NCBI GenBank assembly: GCA_017417315.1
Contig: JAFPZK010000024.1
Coordinates: forward strand, 1-64,000
DNA: 64,000 nucleotides
Source: Bacteroidales bacterium
GTDB lineage: Bacteria > Bacteroidota > Bacteroidia > Bacteroidales > UBA3824
Direction: 5' to 3'
The first letter of the stretch is position 1; every line of letters begins with the position of its first letter. The notes below the pieces were generated by a model. That model worked only from the letters and a program-made list of their open reading frames with translations, was not told the DNA's origin and did not search any database. Shown here piece after piece: positions 48,169 to 56,787 of the stretch. The translations under genes and the position numbers were made by a program.

Positions 48169-49758
48169 TTACTTCGCCTCCACTGCCTTCTTCTCTATCT
48201 CCAACCCTTTTTTGTAGTTTTCGATGTACTTGTTGAAGCCTTCTACTTCGGCGGGTGTCGGGGCGATTTCGGTGCCGGTATTGCCGGCGAAGACGTTGTT
48301 TTCGAGCCAGTCGGGAAGGGTCTGTTTGGCGGGGTTGTTGACTACAAACGACGCCAAGAGGGCTATGCCCCACGCGCCGCCTTCGCCTGCGGTCTCCATT
48401 ACAGAGATGGGCGAGTTGAGGGCTGCGGCAAGGAACCTCTGCCCTACTCCTTTGGTCTTGAACAAGCCGCCGTGGCCAGTGATGCGGTCGATTTTTACCT
48501 TCTCTTCCTTGATGAGGATGTCGTTGCCGATTTTCAACACGCCGATTGAGCCGTAGAGGTGTACGCGCATAAAGTTGGCGAGGTTGAACTTGTCGGTTGC
48601 GCTGCGGACAAACATCGGACGGCCTTCCGACAAGCCTGTTACGGGTTCGCCCGAAATGTAGTTGTACGAGAGCAAGCCGCCGCAGTCGGTGTCGCCGTTG
48701 AGGGCGTTGGTGTAGAGTTTGGTGTAGAGTTCGCCCATATCAACTTTCTGACCCATAAGTTCTTGGAACTCTTTGAAGATGTTTACCCAAGCGTTGAGGT
48801 CGGAGGTGCAGTTGTTGCAGTGAACCATTGCCACGAGTGAGCCGTCGGGGGTTGTTACCATATCGATAGCCTCGTAGGGTTTTGAAAGTTCCTTTTCGAG
48901 TACAATCATCGAGAACGACGATGTGCCTGCCGAAACGTTGCCGGTGCGCTGTTTAACAGCGTTGGTGGCTGCCATTCCTGTGCCGGCGTCGCCCTCGGGA
49001 GGACAGAACGGGATTCCGGCTTGAAGGTTGCCCGATACGTCGAGGAGTTTTGCACCCTCGGCGGTGAGTCTGCCAGCGTCTTCGCCCGCTACGAGTACTT
49101 TTGGGAAGATGTCCAACAGTTTGAATCCGAGGTTGTAAGGCTCGATGAGTTTGTCGAACTTCTCCACCATCTTGGCATCGTAAGTCTTGGTCTTGGGGTC
49201 AACGGGAATCATACCCGAAGCGTCGCCCACGCCGAGAACTTTCTTGCCGGTGAGTTGCCAGTGGATGTAGCCCGCGAGGGTGGTTTGGAACTTGATGTCC
49301 TTGACGTGGCTCTCCTTGTTGAGGATGCACTGATAGAGGTGCGAAATCGACCAGCGGAGGGGAATGTTATAGACAAAGAGTTCGGAGAGTTCCTTGGCCG
49401 CCTGAGCGGTGTTGGTGTTGCGCCAGGTGCGGAAGGGCACGAGGATTTCGGCCTTGTCGTTGAATGCCATATAGCCGTGCATCATTGCGCTGATGCCAAT
49501 GGCGGCGAGGTTCTTGATTTCTACGCCGTATTGTTTCTTGACGTCGGCGCGAAGGTCTTGGTAACAGTCTCGGAGACCTTTCCAGATGATTTCCTGACTG
49601 TACGACCAGAGGCCGTCAACGAGTTGGTTTTCCCATTCGAAACTGCCTTGTGCGATGGGGGTGTTGTCGCCGTCGATGAGGACGGCCTTTATGCGTGTGG
49701 AGCCAAACTCTATGCCGAGGATGGCTTTGCCTTGCTGAATTGTATCTTTTGCGTTCAT
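48169..49758 (-). CDS. FGGY-family sugar kinase, probable L-ribulokinase
   Basis: 529 residues. It belongs to the FGGY fold: [20 protein letters not shown] (phosphate 1 loop), [20 protein letters not shown], then [20 protein letters not shown] and [15 protein letters not shown], with [20 protein letters not shown] in the C-terminal domain. Bacteroides arabinose loci carry this xylulokinase-annotated kinase in place of classical AraB, so with araA and araD beside it the likely reaction is phosphorylation of L-ribulose. It is the last gene of the operon. A 170-bp hairpin separates it from araA, and the sequence is clearly more G+C-rich than the flanking accessory genes. Confidence 0.88.
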   Translation of the reverse strand: MNAKDTIQQGKAILGIEFGSTRIKAVLIDGDNTPIAQGSFEWENQLVDGLWSYSQEIIWKGLRDCYQDLRADVKKQYGVEIKNLAAIGISAMMHGYMAFNDKAEILVPFRTWRNTNTAQAAKELSELFVYNIPLRWSISHLYQCILNKESHVKDIKFQTTLAGYIHWQLTGKKVLGVGDASGMIPVDPKTKTYDAKMVEKFDKLIEPYNLGFKLLDIFPKVLVAGEDAGRLTAEGAKLLDVSGNLQAGIPFCPPEGDAGTGMAATNAVKQRTGNVSAGTSSFSMIVLEKELSKPYEAIDMVTTPDGSLVAMVHCNNCTSDLNAWVNIFKEFQELMGQKVDMGELYTKLYTNALNGDTDCGGLLSYNYISGEPVTGLSEGRPMFVRSATDKFNLANFMRVHLYGSIGVLKIGNDILIKEEKVKIDRITGHGGLFKTKGVGQRFLAAALNSPISVMETAGEGGAWGIALLASFVVNNPAKQTLPDWLENNVFAGNTGTEIAPTPAEVEGFNKYIENYKKGLEIEKKAVEAK

Positions 49759-49779
49759 TGCTTTATTAAAATTAAAAAG

Positions 49780-49951
49780 GCTCGCCGCCGGGCGTTCCCT
49801 TTAAAAAAAGGGAACCGGAAAACTTTTATATTCGGCTCACTGCGTTCGCCGGACGTTCTTACCGTAACGGTGCTAACATCCGGCGAGTGAAACGAGCCGA
49901 GTATAAAAGTTTTTGGTTCTTTTTTTCAAAAAAGAACGCCCCGCGGCGAGC
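49780..49951. repeat. Long imperfect inverted repeat between araA and the kinase gene
   Basis: The outer arms GCTCGCCGC (49780-49788) and GCGGCGAGC (49943-49951) are perfect. Moving inward, GGCGTTC pairs with GAACGCC, AACTTTTAT with ATAAAAGTT, TCGGCTC with GAGCCGA and CGCCGGA with TCCGGCG, down to a centre near 49865. Each arm has an internal small hairpin (CCCTTT...AAAGGG on the left). It may be a MITE- or REP-like element inside the operon, and could lower downstream kinase expression or protect mRNA ends. Confidence 0.75.
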
Positions 49952-49962
49952 GGTAAAATTTA

Positions 49963-51498
49963 CTACTTCAACGCCTTGTTAAGCATAAAGTACACCTCGT
50001 TGTTGCGGAGGGTTTGCTTGAAGTCGCTGATGTTGGTGTTCTTGTTGATGCGGACGTACTCGATGCCGAGGATTTCGGCGAAGTCTTCCCAATACTCTTC
50101 GTTGATGTCGTATGAGAATGCGCTGTGGTGTGTGCCGCCGGCAAGTATCCACGCTCCTGCGCCAACTTCGAAGTTGGGCTGAGGTATCCAGAGGGCAGAT
50201 GCCACGGGAAGTTTGGGCAGAGGCTTGGGCTCGATGCACTCTACTTCCTGACTGATGAGGCGGAAACGGTTGCCAAGGTCAACAACGGTTGCCTTGATGC
50301 CGTAGCCGGTCTTGGATGTGAACACGAGGCGTGCGGTCTGCTGTTTGCGGATGCCGATGCCGAGGAAGTGAACCTCCAATTTGGGTTTGTCGGATGCGAT
50401 GAGCGGGCAAACCTCCAACATATGGCTCTGCAAGCACGATGAGCGGTCGCCGGCAAAGTTGAGGGTGTAGTCTTCCAAGAACGAGCAACCTGTGGGCAAG
50501 CCCTGCTGAATAACCCAGAGTGTGCGGTAGAGACAAGCGGTCTTCCAGTCGCCCTCTGCACCGAAGCCGATGCCTTCCTGCATCAAACGCTGTGATGCGA
50601 GACCGGGGATTTGGTCGAAACCGCAGAAATTCGGGTCGTTGATGTCGGCGTCGCCAAGGTCGTCGAAGTTGGTGGTGAATGCTGTTGCGCCTTCGTCCTT
50701 CAAAACGCGGCGGAGTGCGATTTCGGCTTTTGCGGAGTTCTTAACCTTCTCCCAGTAAACCTTTTCGCCCGACTCGTCGATTTTGATGGTGTAGAGCCTC
50801 TTGTACTCCTCTACAAGTTCGTCGGCTTCCTTGTCGGTTACCTTCTTGTAGTATTCCATCAACGATGAAACGGGGTAATAGTCAACGTGATAGCCGAGAC
50901 GCTGCTCAAATTCTACGCGGTCGCCGTCGGTAACTGCCACGTTGTTCATATTCATACCGAACATCAGGCAGCGTACATTGTGAGCGTCAGCAACACCGGC
51001 TGCAACACGTGCCCATACAGCGATTTTCTTCTGAACGTCCTCGTTTTTCCAGTAGCCGCAAACCACCTTGCGGGCCACGCGCATACGGGTGCAGATGTGT
51101 CCGAACTCTATGTCGCCGTGAGCCGATTGGTTGAGGTTCATAAAGTCCATATCCATTGTGTCCCAAGGAATTTCGGCGTTGTACTGAGTGTGGAAGTGGA
51201 GCAACGGTTTTTCCAACTGCTGCAATCCCTTGATCCACATCTTAGCGGGCGAGAATGTGTGCATCCAAGTGATGATGCCGATACATTTCTCGTCGTTGTT
51301 GGCGGCCTTCATCACGGCTTCAACTTCCTTGCTGCTGTTTGCCGTACCCTTGTAAACCACCTTCACGGGAATGTTTCCGCTGTTGTTGAGTCCGTCAACC
51401 ATCTCTTTTGAGTGTCCGTCAACGATTTTCACGGTTTCGCCGCCGTAAAGCAACTGGGCACCGGTAACCCACCAAATTTCGTTATTTTCAAATGCCAT
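49963..51498 (-). CDS. araA: L-arabinose isomerase
   Basis: 511 residues from ATG 51498 (MAFENNEIWWVTGAQLLYGG). Family sequence runs throughout: GIITWMHTFSPAKMWIKGL, HTQYNAEIPWDTMDMDFMNL, the metal- and substrate-binding region GFGAEGDWKTACLYR with Glu, DYTLNF, and QSHMLEVCPLI with the metal-ligand His, and AWILAGGTHHSAFSYDI. It converts L-arabinose to L-ribulose, requires Mn2+, and acts in the cytosol. The frame extends upstream only through a tandem heptamer repeat (read as SIVNCQLSI), which is not coding sequence. It lies between araD and the kinase gene. Confidence 0.95.
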   Translation of the reverse strand: MAFENNEIWWVTGAQLLYGGETVKIVDGHSKEMVDGLNNSGNIPVKVVYKGTANSSKEVEAVMKAANNDEKCIGIITWMHTFSPAKMWIKGLQQLEKPLLHFHTQYNAEIPWDTMDMDFMNLNQSAHGDIEFGHICTRMRVARKVVCGYWKNEDVQKKIAVWARVAAGVADAHNVRCLMFGMNMNNVAVTDGDRVEFEQRLGYHVDYYPVSSLMEYYKKVTDKEADELVEEYKRLYTIKIDESGEKVYWEKVKNSAKAEIALRRVLKDEGATAFTTNFDDLGDADINDPNFCGFDQIPGLASQRLMQEGIGFGAEGDWKTACLYRTLWVIQQGLPTGCSFLEDYTLNFAGDRSSCLQSHMLEVCPLIASDKPKLEVHFLGIGIRKQQTARLVFTSKTGYGIKATVVDLGNRFRLISQEVECIEPKPLPKLPVASALWIPQPNFEVGAGAWILAGGTHHSAFSYDINEEYWEDFAEILGIEYVRINKNTNISDFKQTLRNNEVYFMLNKALK

Positions 51499-51509
51499 TT
51501 TTTTAATAA

Positions 51510-51537
51510 TTGACAATTGACAATTGACAATTGACAA
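51510..51537 (+). repeat. Four perfect tandem TTGACAA heptamers
   Basis: Units at 51510, 51517, 51524 and 51531, followed by degenerate AATTAATCAATT-type sequence to about 51565. They are reverse complements of the TTGTCAA arrays at 51978-52043, so the two arrays face each other across the four-helix-bundle gene. Confidence 0.85.
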
Positions 51538-51597
51538 TGAAGCCAATTAATCAATTATCAATTGTATGGTTAATATTTTATTTATTTATCTTAATAA

Positions 51598-51960
51598 TCA
51601 ATTGGTTATGTTTTTCTTTTTCATCCTTTTTATTATCGAAATAAGAATTTTATTTATTTCGCTACAATCAGCCATTATACTTTTATAATGTTCTTCTTCG
51701 ATATATTCTGACTGAAAAAGTAATTCTATCCAATATTCAGTTTCGTTTGCTTCTTTTAGGGCAATATTTAATTTATAAATAAAGTCTGCGGGACTTTGTG
51801 CTTGTTCAGCCTCCCTGACATTTGCGCCAACACTTGTGCCTGACCTTAGAACTTGTTTGCTTAAAACATATTCTGATTTCTTTTCCGTCAGGAATTTGTA
51901 CATTTTTACAATTCTGAGCGCAAATTCAAAACTCTTTTCTTTAATCGTGTTATTGCCCAT
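51598..51960 (-). CDS. Four-helix-bundle protein (23S rRNA intervening-sequence protein family)
   Basis: 120 residues. The family pattern is clear: KSFEFALRIVKMYKFL, the signature LSKQVLRSGTSVGANVREAE followed by QAQSPADFIYKLNIALKEAN, and ETEYWIELLFQS. Members are encoded in intervening sequences of 23S rRNA genes and in many scattered loci; they form pentamers of four-helix bundles and have no proven role. Here the gene sits inside the arabinose operon between araD and araA, in the same direction, and is bracketed by oppositely oriented tandem heptamer arrays, as if it had been inserted as a cassette. Its AT content is higher than that of the ara genes. Confidence 0.9.
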   Translation of the reverse strand: MGNNTIKEKSFEFALRIVKMYKFLTEKKSEYVLSKQVLRSGTSVGANVREAEQAQSPADFIYKLNIALKEANETEYWIELLFQSEYIEEEHYKSIMADCSEINKILISIIKRMKKKNITN

Positions 51961-51977
51961 AGTTCAGTATGTTATAA

Positions 51978-52043
51978 TTGTCAACTGTCAATTGTCAATT
52001 GATTGCCACTTAGCATTGTCAATTGTCAACTGTCAATTGTCAA
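51978..52043 (+). repeat. Two arrays of YTGTCAA heptamers
   Basis: Units TTGTCAA, CTGTCAA, TTGTCAA at 51978-51998, and TTGTCAA, TTGTCAA, CTGTCAA, TTGTCAA at 52016-52043. They fill the gap between the four-helix gene start (51960) and the araD stop (52048). Confidence 0.85.
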
Positions 52044-52047
52044 TTGC

Positions 52048-52749
52048 CTAATGTTTTTGTCCTTTCTGTCCGTAGTACGCATTAGGTCCGTGCTTGCGCA
52101 TGTAGTGCTTCTCAATCAACAAGGGATTCATTGTTGTGTTGGGATTGACTGAATACGATACGAATGCCATTTTTGCAACGTACTCCATCACAGTGGCGTT
52201 GTAGACAGCGTTGGCGGGTGATGTACCCCACGAGAAAGGTCCGTGGTTCTTCACCAATACACCCGGAGTGTGGTCGGGGTTGTAGCCGTTGAAACGCTCC
52301 ACGATGACGTTGCCGGTTTCGAGTTCGTAGTCGCCCTTCACTTCCTTCTCGGTCATATCGCGGGTGCAAGGAATCTCCTTGTAGAAATAGTCGGCGTGAG
52401 TGGTGCCGATGTTAGGAATGTCCTTGCCAGCCTGAGCCCAAGCCGTAGCATACTGAGAATGAGTGTGAACCACTCCGCCGATGTTTTTGAAAGCGCGGTA
52501 GAGTACGAGGTGGGTCGGGGTGTCTGACGACGGATTGAGGTCGCCTTCTACGGTTTTGCCCGTGTTGAGGTCAACAACCACCATGTCAGAGGCTTTCATA
52601 ACGTCGTAGTCAACGCCCGAAGGTTTTATTACTACGAGACCTTTTTCGCGGTCGATACCGCTGACGTTGCCCCATGTAAAAAGCACCAAACCGTTTTTAA
52701 CCAAATCTAAGTTGGCTTTAAAAACTTTTTCTTTTAATTCTTCCAACAT
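52048..52749 (-). CDS. araD: L-ribulose-5-phosphate 4-epimerase
   Basis: 233 residues, class II aldolase/epimerase fold. Visible are [46 protein letters not shown], the zinc site [14 protein letters not shown] and [11 protein letters not shown], and YYGQKGQ at the C-terminus. It converts L-ribulose 5-phosphate to D-xylulose 5-phosphate, the last step linking arabinose to the pentose phosphate pathway. First gene of the operon; a Bacteroidota -7 box lies 35 bp upstream at 52784. Confidence 0.95.
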   Translation of the reverse strand: MLEELKEKVFKANLDLVKNGLVLFTWGNVSGIDREKGLVVIKPSGVDYDVMKASDMVVVDLNTGKTVEGDLNPSSDTPTHLVLYRAFKNIGGVVHTHSQYATAWAQAGKDIPNIGTTHADYFYKEIPCTRDMTEKEVKGDYELETGNVIVERFNGYNPDHTPGVLVKNHGPFSWGTSPANAVYNATVMEYVAKMAFVSYSVNPNTTMNPLLIEKHYMRKHGPNAYYGQKGQKH

Positions 52750-52783
52750 ATCTTGTATTGTTTTTTATGAAAAATTGTCTGGT

Positions 52784-52792
52784 GCAAAGATA
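52784..52792 (-). promoter_or_regulatory. -7 box for the arabinose operon
   Basis: The minus strand reads TATCTTTGC, preceded at about 20 bp by TTTTTGATTG, a plausible -33 element. Confidence 0.6.
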
Positions 52793-52872
52793 GTGTTTTT
52801 TTTACAATCAAAAAATAAAAAACAAAAATTTTTTAACGGTGAGTTAATATTTTTTTAAAGGTGTAGAATGTT

Positions 52873-53868
52873 TTACATTTTTATTTCCAACACCTTTTTC
52901 ACCTCGTCAAGCGGAATGTCGAGTTGAACAGCGATTTGGTCGGGGCTTGCACCAAAAGTTGACAACATTTTGATTGATGCCGCTAACGCCTTGTCTTTTT
53001 CTTCCAATGTTTTATGGCTTTTTTCCAATTCCTTGTCTTTTTCTTCCAATTTCTTGTCTTTTTGCCTTAATTCTTCGGTGAACTTTGCAAGTTCGGTTTT
53101 AGCAGCAAGATGTTCGAGATGTTCCTGATATTCTTCGTTTTCAATCATCATCAGTTCGGTGGTGTGGCTGTCGGTGAAAACCATCGAAAGTCTGTTGACC
53201 ACTCTCTGCATATCGCTGTCACCTTCGATTAAGTCGTTAGAAACCTGCATCTTGAAACCTGACTTTTGAACCGAGAATTTTTGATTGAACACCTGCAAAA
53301 TCTTTTCGGCGCGGTTGCGGATTTTGCCCGACAACAGCGGCACTTGAACGATAATACAATTGTGCGAAAGGCTTTCGGCGAACTTGTCGGGAACGCCGGT
53401 TGTAAGTTCGTTGCCGTCGTAATCCATATACTTACGGTTGAGGTATGTAACTGGTTCGGTGAGGTTGCCGACACGGTGGTTGAGGATATACACGGCGACG
53501 ATTGGCAGACCGTATGCGCGGTTGTCCACAGGGTCGCGGAATATGTTTTCGGGTGCGATATAGTTGTGTCCGAGGTAACGACGAAAACGCGGCACTTCAT
53601 AATTGACCCACGCCTTTTGAAGTTCAATAATTATCAGTCTGTCAACTTCTTTGCCGTCCTTATCCTTGTCGAGAATATGCGCTCCGAAGTCAATTTTCAT
53701 CACCGAAAGTTCGCCTTCCTCACCCTTCTGCATAAACTCGTTTTTACGCGTTTCAAGTTTAGTGACGGTGGTCTTCAACAAAGCCGACAGCAATATTCTT
53801 GCTGCCACTTCGTCCTGCAAAAAGAACTTAAACACCGAGTCGAATATGGGGTTGCCGATTGTTATCAT
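52873..53868 (-). CDS. PD-(D/E)XK nuclease family transposase (Rpn-like)
   Basis: 331 residues from ATG 53868 (MITIGNPIFDSVFKFFLQDE), supported by a -7 box at 53895. The family start, a region KIDFGAHILDKDKDGKEVDR and LIIIELQKAWVNYEVPRFRR with the nuclease-like E-x-Q, then YIAPENIFRDPVDNRAYGLP follow the PDDEXK_2/Rpn pattern. The C-terminal 90 residues form a coiled coil with the heptad-like repeat KLEEKDKELEKSHKTLEEKD. Rpn proteins promote RecA-independent DNA exchange; Bacteroidota copies are numerous and often variable. No terminal inverted repeats are visible, so it is not a complete insertion sequence. Confidence 0.85.
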   Translation of the reverse strand: MITIGNPIFDSVFKFFLQDEVAARILLSALLKTTVTKLETRKNEFMQKGEEGELSVMKIDFGAHILDKDKDGKEVDRLIIIELQKAWVNYEVPRFRRYLGHNYIAPENIFRDPVDNRAYGLPIVAVYILNHRVGNLTEPVTYLNRKYMDYDGNELTTGVPDKFAESLSHNCIIVQVPLLSGKIRNRAEKILQVFNQKFSVQKSGFKMQVSNDLIEGDSDMQRVVNRLSMVFTDSHTTELMMIENEEYQEHLEHLAAKTELAKFTEELRQKDKKLEEKDKELEKSHKTLEEKDKALAASIKMLSTFGASPDQIAVQLDIPLDEVKKVLEIKM

Positions 53869-53894
53869 AGCCAATGCACGTTTTAGTTGATGTC

Positions 53895-53903
53895 GCAAAG
53901 TTA
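53895..53903 (-). promoter_or_regulatory. -7 box for the PD-(D/E)XK gene
   Basis: The minus strand reads TAACTTTGC, 27 bp before the ATG at 53868. The 200 bp beyond it, up to the type III endonuclease gene, show nothing that I can name. Confidence 0.5.
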
Positions 53904-54100
53904 AAAAAAGAGATTGGAATGGCAAAATGATTTTTTGTCCGTTTGCGGCACGATGATTTCATGTACCCCGCACCTCCTGCGCAACGCTTGTATGTACTTA
54001 GGTTTGGAAATGCCGTTCTCCAAACGGCAGAATAGTAAAAAAATAATAAACGACCCGCCTAAATCCAAAAACATATTCGCAATTGTAATTATTATGCTTT

Positions 54101-56785
54101 TTACAATTCCCTTAATGTTTCTAAAAAACTCTCTTTTGTTTCTGCGCCGTCAACTTTCTTGGTGTTATAAACCATGAAATAACGGTATTTATCCATGCCG
54201 CATTTTTCTTGCCAACGTTGACCAAGTTTTATTTTATCGGCGGCATCAAGATGGTCGCCTTTGGTTTCAAGCAAAACTAAAATCCCGCTTTTCGTATAAA
54301 TTATAAAGTCAGGATAGTGTTTTATAAAACCGTTTATGCAAAAATCACGTTTCTCCAAATTACGTGTCCAAAACAAAATGTTATCAAGGTTGGCAACCTC
54401 TTCTATAACTTCATTTTCAAAGTCGTTAACTTTTTCTTCTGTTCCGTACAAGGCGTTAGGAATGTTTTTGCCCTGCTCTTTCAATGATAACGTTTTTTTG
54501 AATACGTAAGACGGTTCTGCCTTTATTTTGTTCTGTTTAAACCATTTTTCAAATTGTTCTTTTTTGAACTCGTTTTCACATTCCTTTATTTTCTCTTTGA
54601 TTTTTTCAATGCAACCGTTAAGATGCGTGGTGAAAAATTCCAACTCATCGCTCCTTAAATTTGAAAGTACACGCTCCGTATATTTTCTGACATCATTTTC
54701 TGACGAAGGCGGCATTTTGCCAATTTTATTAACAACTACTCCGGCAATCAATTCTATCTTATTTTCGCGGGTTTTGCTGTCAGAGCGGATTGTGTTTATA
54801 AGATATTCTACTTGCGCATCATCTTTCACTTTAAAGAAATTGAGTTTGTGTTCGTCCGTTTGCTCGTCAATATCAACACGGTACAGACTGGTTTGAGCCG
54901 TCGAAAAATTTATATCGTATTTTCCGAAAGTCAATAACTTGAAATCTTTTAGCAAATGCGTATCTTCTAATTTCACTTGGTCGCCGCCAAAAACAGATTT
55001 GCTTAAATCAGGATTTTCAACAAAAAACTGCGGAATTTTTATGCCCGCCGCAATTTCTGAATATACGCTTTGAATCTTTACTTTTTTAATCATATCTTTT
55101 AAATCTGTTTGAGGTGAATCATCGTTATTTTCAATTTTCATTTCCATTTCATTATTCGCTTTTTCACCTTCTTCAATAATTTTTTCAACATCAGACTTTT
55201 TGTCGGTTTCTGTATCAGACTTTTCATCTGTTTCTGTTTTGGACTTTTCATCTGTTTCTGTTTTAGACTTGTCATCTGTTTCAGACTCTGTATTTTCTTC
55301 CGTTTCCGTTTTAGAATTATCATCTATTTTTGTATCGGAATTATCATCTGTTTCAGATTTTGTATTTTCGTTAGTTTCAGATTTTAATTTTTCGTCTGAT
55401 TCTGAATTTTCATCTTCATTTATTTCAGGCTGCTCTATCGCTCGGACATCGCGCTCCGAAAAACCTGCATTGTTAAGACCCACAACAACACTTTGCAAAG
55501 TTTCCTGAAATTTTGCCGAAGATGTCAAAACATAACTCATATTCAAAATCGAATCGGGATTTTTAAGAGTATACGGTTGACGTAAAACACGCCCGACAAT
55601 TTGCTCAACATCAACAGCCGAACTGCGGTCGGCAAGCGAAGCAAGAATATACGCAAAAGGACAATCCCAGCCTTCTTTCAAGGCGTTAACCGTAATTATA
55701 TAGCGGATTTCGCTTTCGTCTTTTTTCAATAAGTCAATGCCTTTTATTTCATTGATTTCAGCGGTTTTTATTGCGATTTGATTTTCAGGAATACCCAAAT
55801 CAATCAAATCCTGTTTCACTTTGTCAAAAGTTTCACGGTCAGAATTGCCGTTTTTGGATTCCGCCTGAAACAACACTATCGGACGGATATAACGGTCTGT
55901 GTATTTGTTTGCGGTATCTTCCAAACGGTTGCGCAAATGAATGGCTGAATCAATAACCTGCGATTTATTTTGGTGGTTGTAGACAATTACGGGCAGTTTT
56001 ACCATGTTATCTTTTTTGAGTTCAAGGGCATCGGTAAAACATATAACATTGCTGTTTTTGCGCGGCGTGGCGGTCAGGTCAAGCACAAACGACGGATGCA
56101 AATCCTTAATCATATCTTCGCTGAGTTTGCTCGTGGCGTTGTGGCTTTCGTCAACAATTACAACAGGTTGCAAGGCCTGAAAAACACTATTTAAAGATGT
56201 GTCCGTGTCGTTTTTCCTTGTTAACGGCTCAAAAGATTGGAGAAAACCGTTTTCTTGATAAACCTTTCTGCCGTCTTTGTTTTTAGCGCGAAAACTGTCA
56301 AAACTCGCGACAATTATGCAGAGATTTTCACGCGCCGTCTGTATATTAAAGCCTTGTCCGTTGAGTGCTTCTTCTTTGCTAAAAACTGCGGTGCGGTTTT
56401 GAAAACCTATGTCAATTTTTTGACGGTAATGATGAGTTTTATCTTTTAAGTTTTTGAGTGTCTGCTCCAAAATCGCATTTGACGGCACAAGCCAAACCAC
56501 CGTGCGGAAAGTTTCTTTGCCCGAAGCGTCAAAAATTACTTTCAACGCAGACGAAGCAATAAACGTTTTGCCGCCGCCTGTCGGAACTTTTATGCAAAGA
56601 TGCGGTGCGCCCGGCACGTTGTCTTTGTACGGTTCAACTGCCTGACCAAAAAACGGTTCAATACTCGGATTGCCGTTTTTCCAAAATTTGTAATAAGCGT
56701 TTTTTATGTTGTTTTCTTGTTTGAGAATCGTCAAAAAACGCTCCAATTCGTTGAGTATATGTTGTTGATATTGTTTGAGTTCCAT
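54101..56785 (-). CDS. Type III restriction enzyme, Res subunit (helicase-nuclease)
   Basis: 894 residues. Superfamily 2 helicase motifs: CIKVPTGGGKTFIA (I), VVWLVPSNAILEQTL (Ia), VIVDESHNA (II), LDLTATPR (III), and VEQIVGRVLRQPY (VI). The C-terminal nuclease has HYPDFIIYTKSGILVLLETK, a PD...E-x-K site. Res needs Mod to recognise DNA and cuts about 25 bases away after ATP-driven translocation or sliding. An insertion at about residues 453-551 is a low-complexity Ser/Thr/Glu/Asp/Lys stretch with an 8-residue period (KSKTETDE), unusual for the family. The gene follows mod by 2 bp. Confidence 0.92.
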   Translation of the reverse strand: MELKQYQQHILNELERFLTILKQENNIKNAYYKFWKNGNPSIEPFFGQAVEPYKDNVPGAPHLCIKVPTGGGKTFIASSALKVIFDASGKETFRTVVWLVPSNAILEQTLKNLKDKTHHYRQKIDIGFQNRTAVFSKEEALNGQGFNIQTARENLCIIVASFDSFRAKNKDGRKVYQENGFLQSFEPLTRKNDTDTSLNSVFQALQPVVIVDESHNATSKLSEDMIKDLHPSFVLDLTATPRKNSNVICFTDALELKKDNMVKLPVIVYNHQNKSQVIDSAIHLRNRLEDTANKYTDRYIRPIVLFQAESKNGNSDRETFDKVKQDLIDLGIPENQIAIKTAEINEIKGIDLLKKDESEIRYIITVNALKEGWDCPFAYILASLADRSSAVDVEQIVGRVLRQPYTLKNPDSILNMSYVLTSSAKFQETLQSVVVGLNNAGFSERDVRAIEQPEINEDENSESDEKLKSETNENTKSETDDNSDTKIDDNSKTETEENTESETDDKSKTETDEKSKTETDEKSDTETDKKSDVEKIIEEGEKANNEMEMKIENNDDSPQTDLKDMIKKVKIQSVYSEIAAGIKIPQFFVENPDLSKSVFGGDQVKLEDTHLLKDFKLLTFGKYDINFSTAQTSLYRVDIDEQTDEHKLNFFKVKDDAQVEYLINTIRSDSKTRENKIELIAGVVVNKIGKMPPSSENDVRKYTERVLSNLRSDELEFFTTHLNGCIEKIKEKIKECENEFKKEQFEKWFKQNKIKAEPSYVFKKTLSLKEQGKNIPNALYGTEEKVNDFENEVIEEVANLDNILFWTRNLEKRDFCINGFIKHYPDFIIYTKSGILVLLETKGDHLDAADKIKLGQRWQEKCGMDKYRYFMVYNTKKVDGAETKESFLETLREL

Positions 56786-56787
56786 AA

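Noticed and set aside
49021-49890. 289-codon plus-strand frame
   Set aside because: Antisense to the kinase gene; its Val/Glu/Gly-rich sequence follows from GC-rich codons on the other strand and shows no domain.
52873-53868. Complete insertion sequence around the PD-(D/E)XK transposase-family gene
   Set aside because: I found no terminal inverted repeats or target-site duplications; members of this family are usually not carried by classical insertion sequences.
53266-53886. 206-codon plus-strand frame
   Set aside because: Antisense to the PD-(D/E)XK gene, which has clear family motifs and a promoter.
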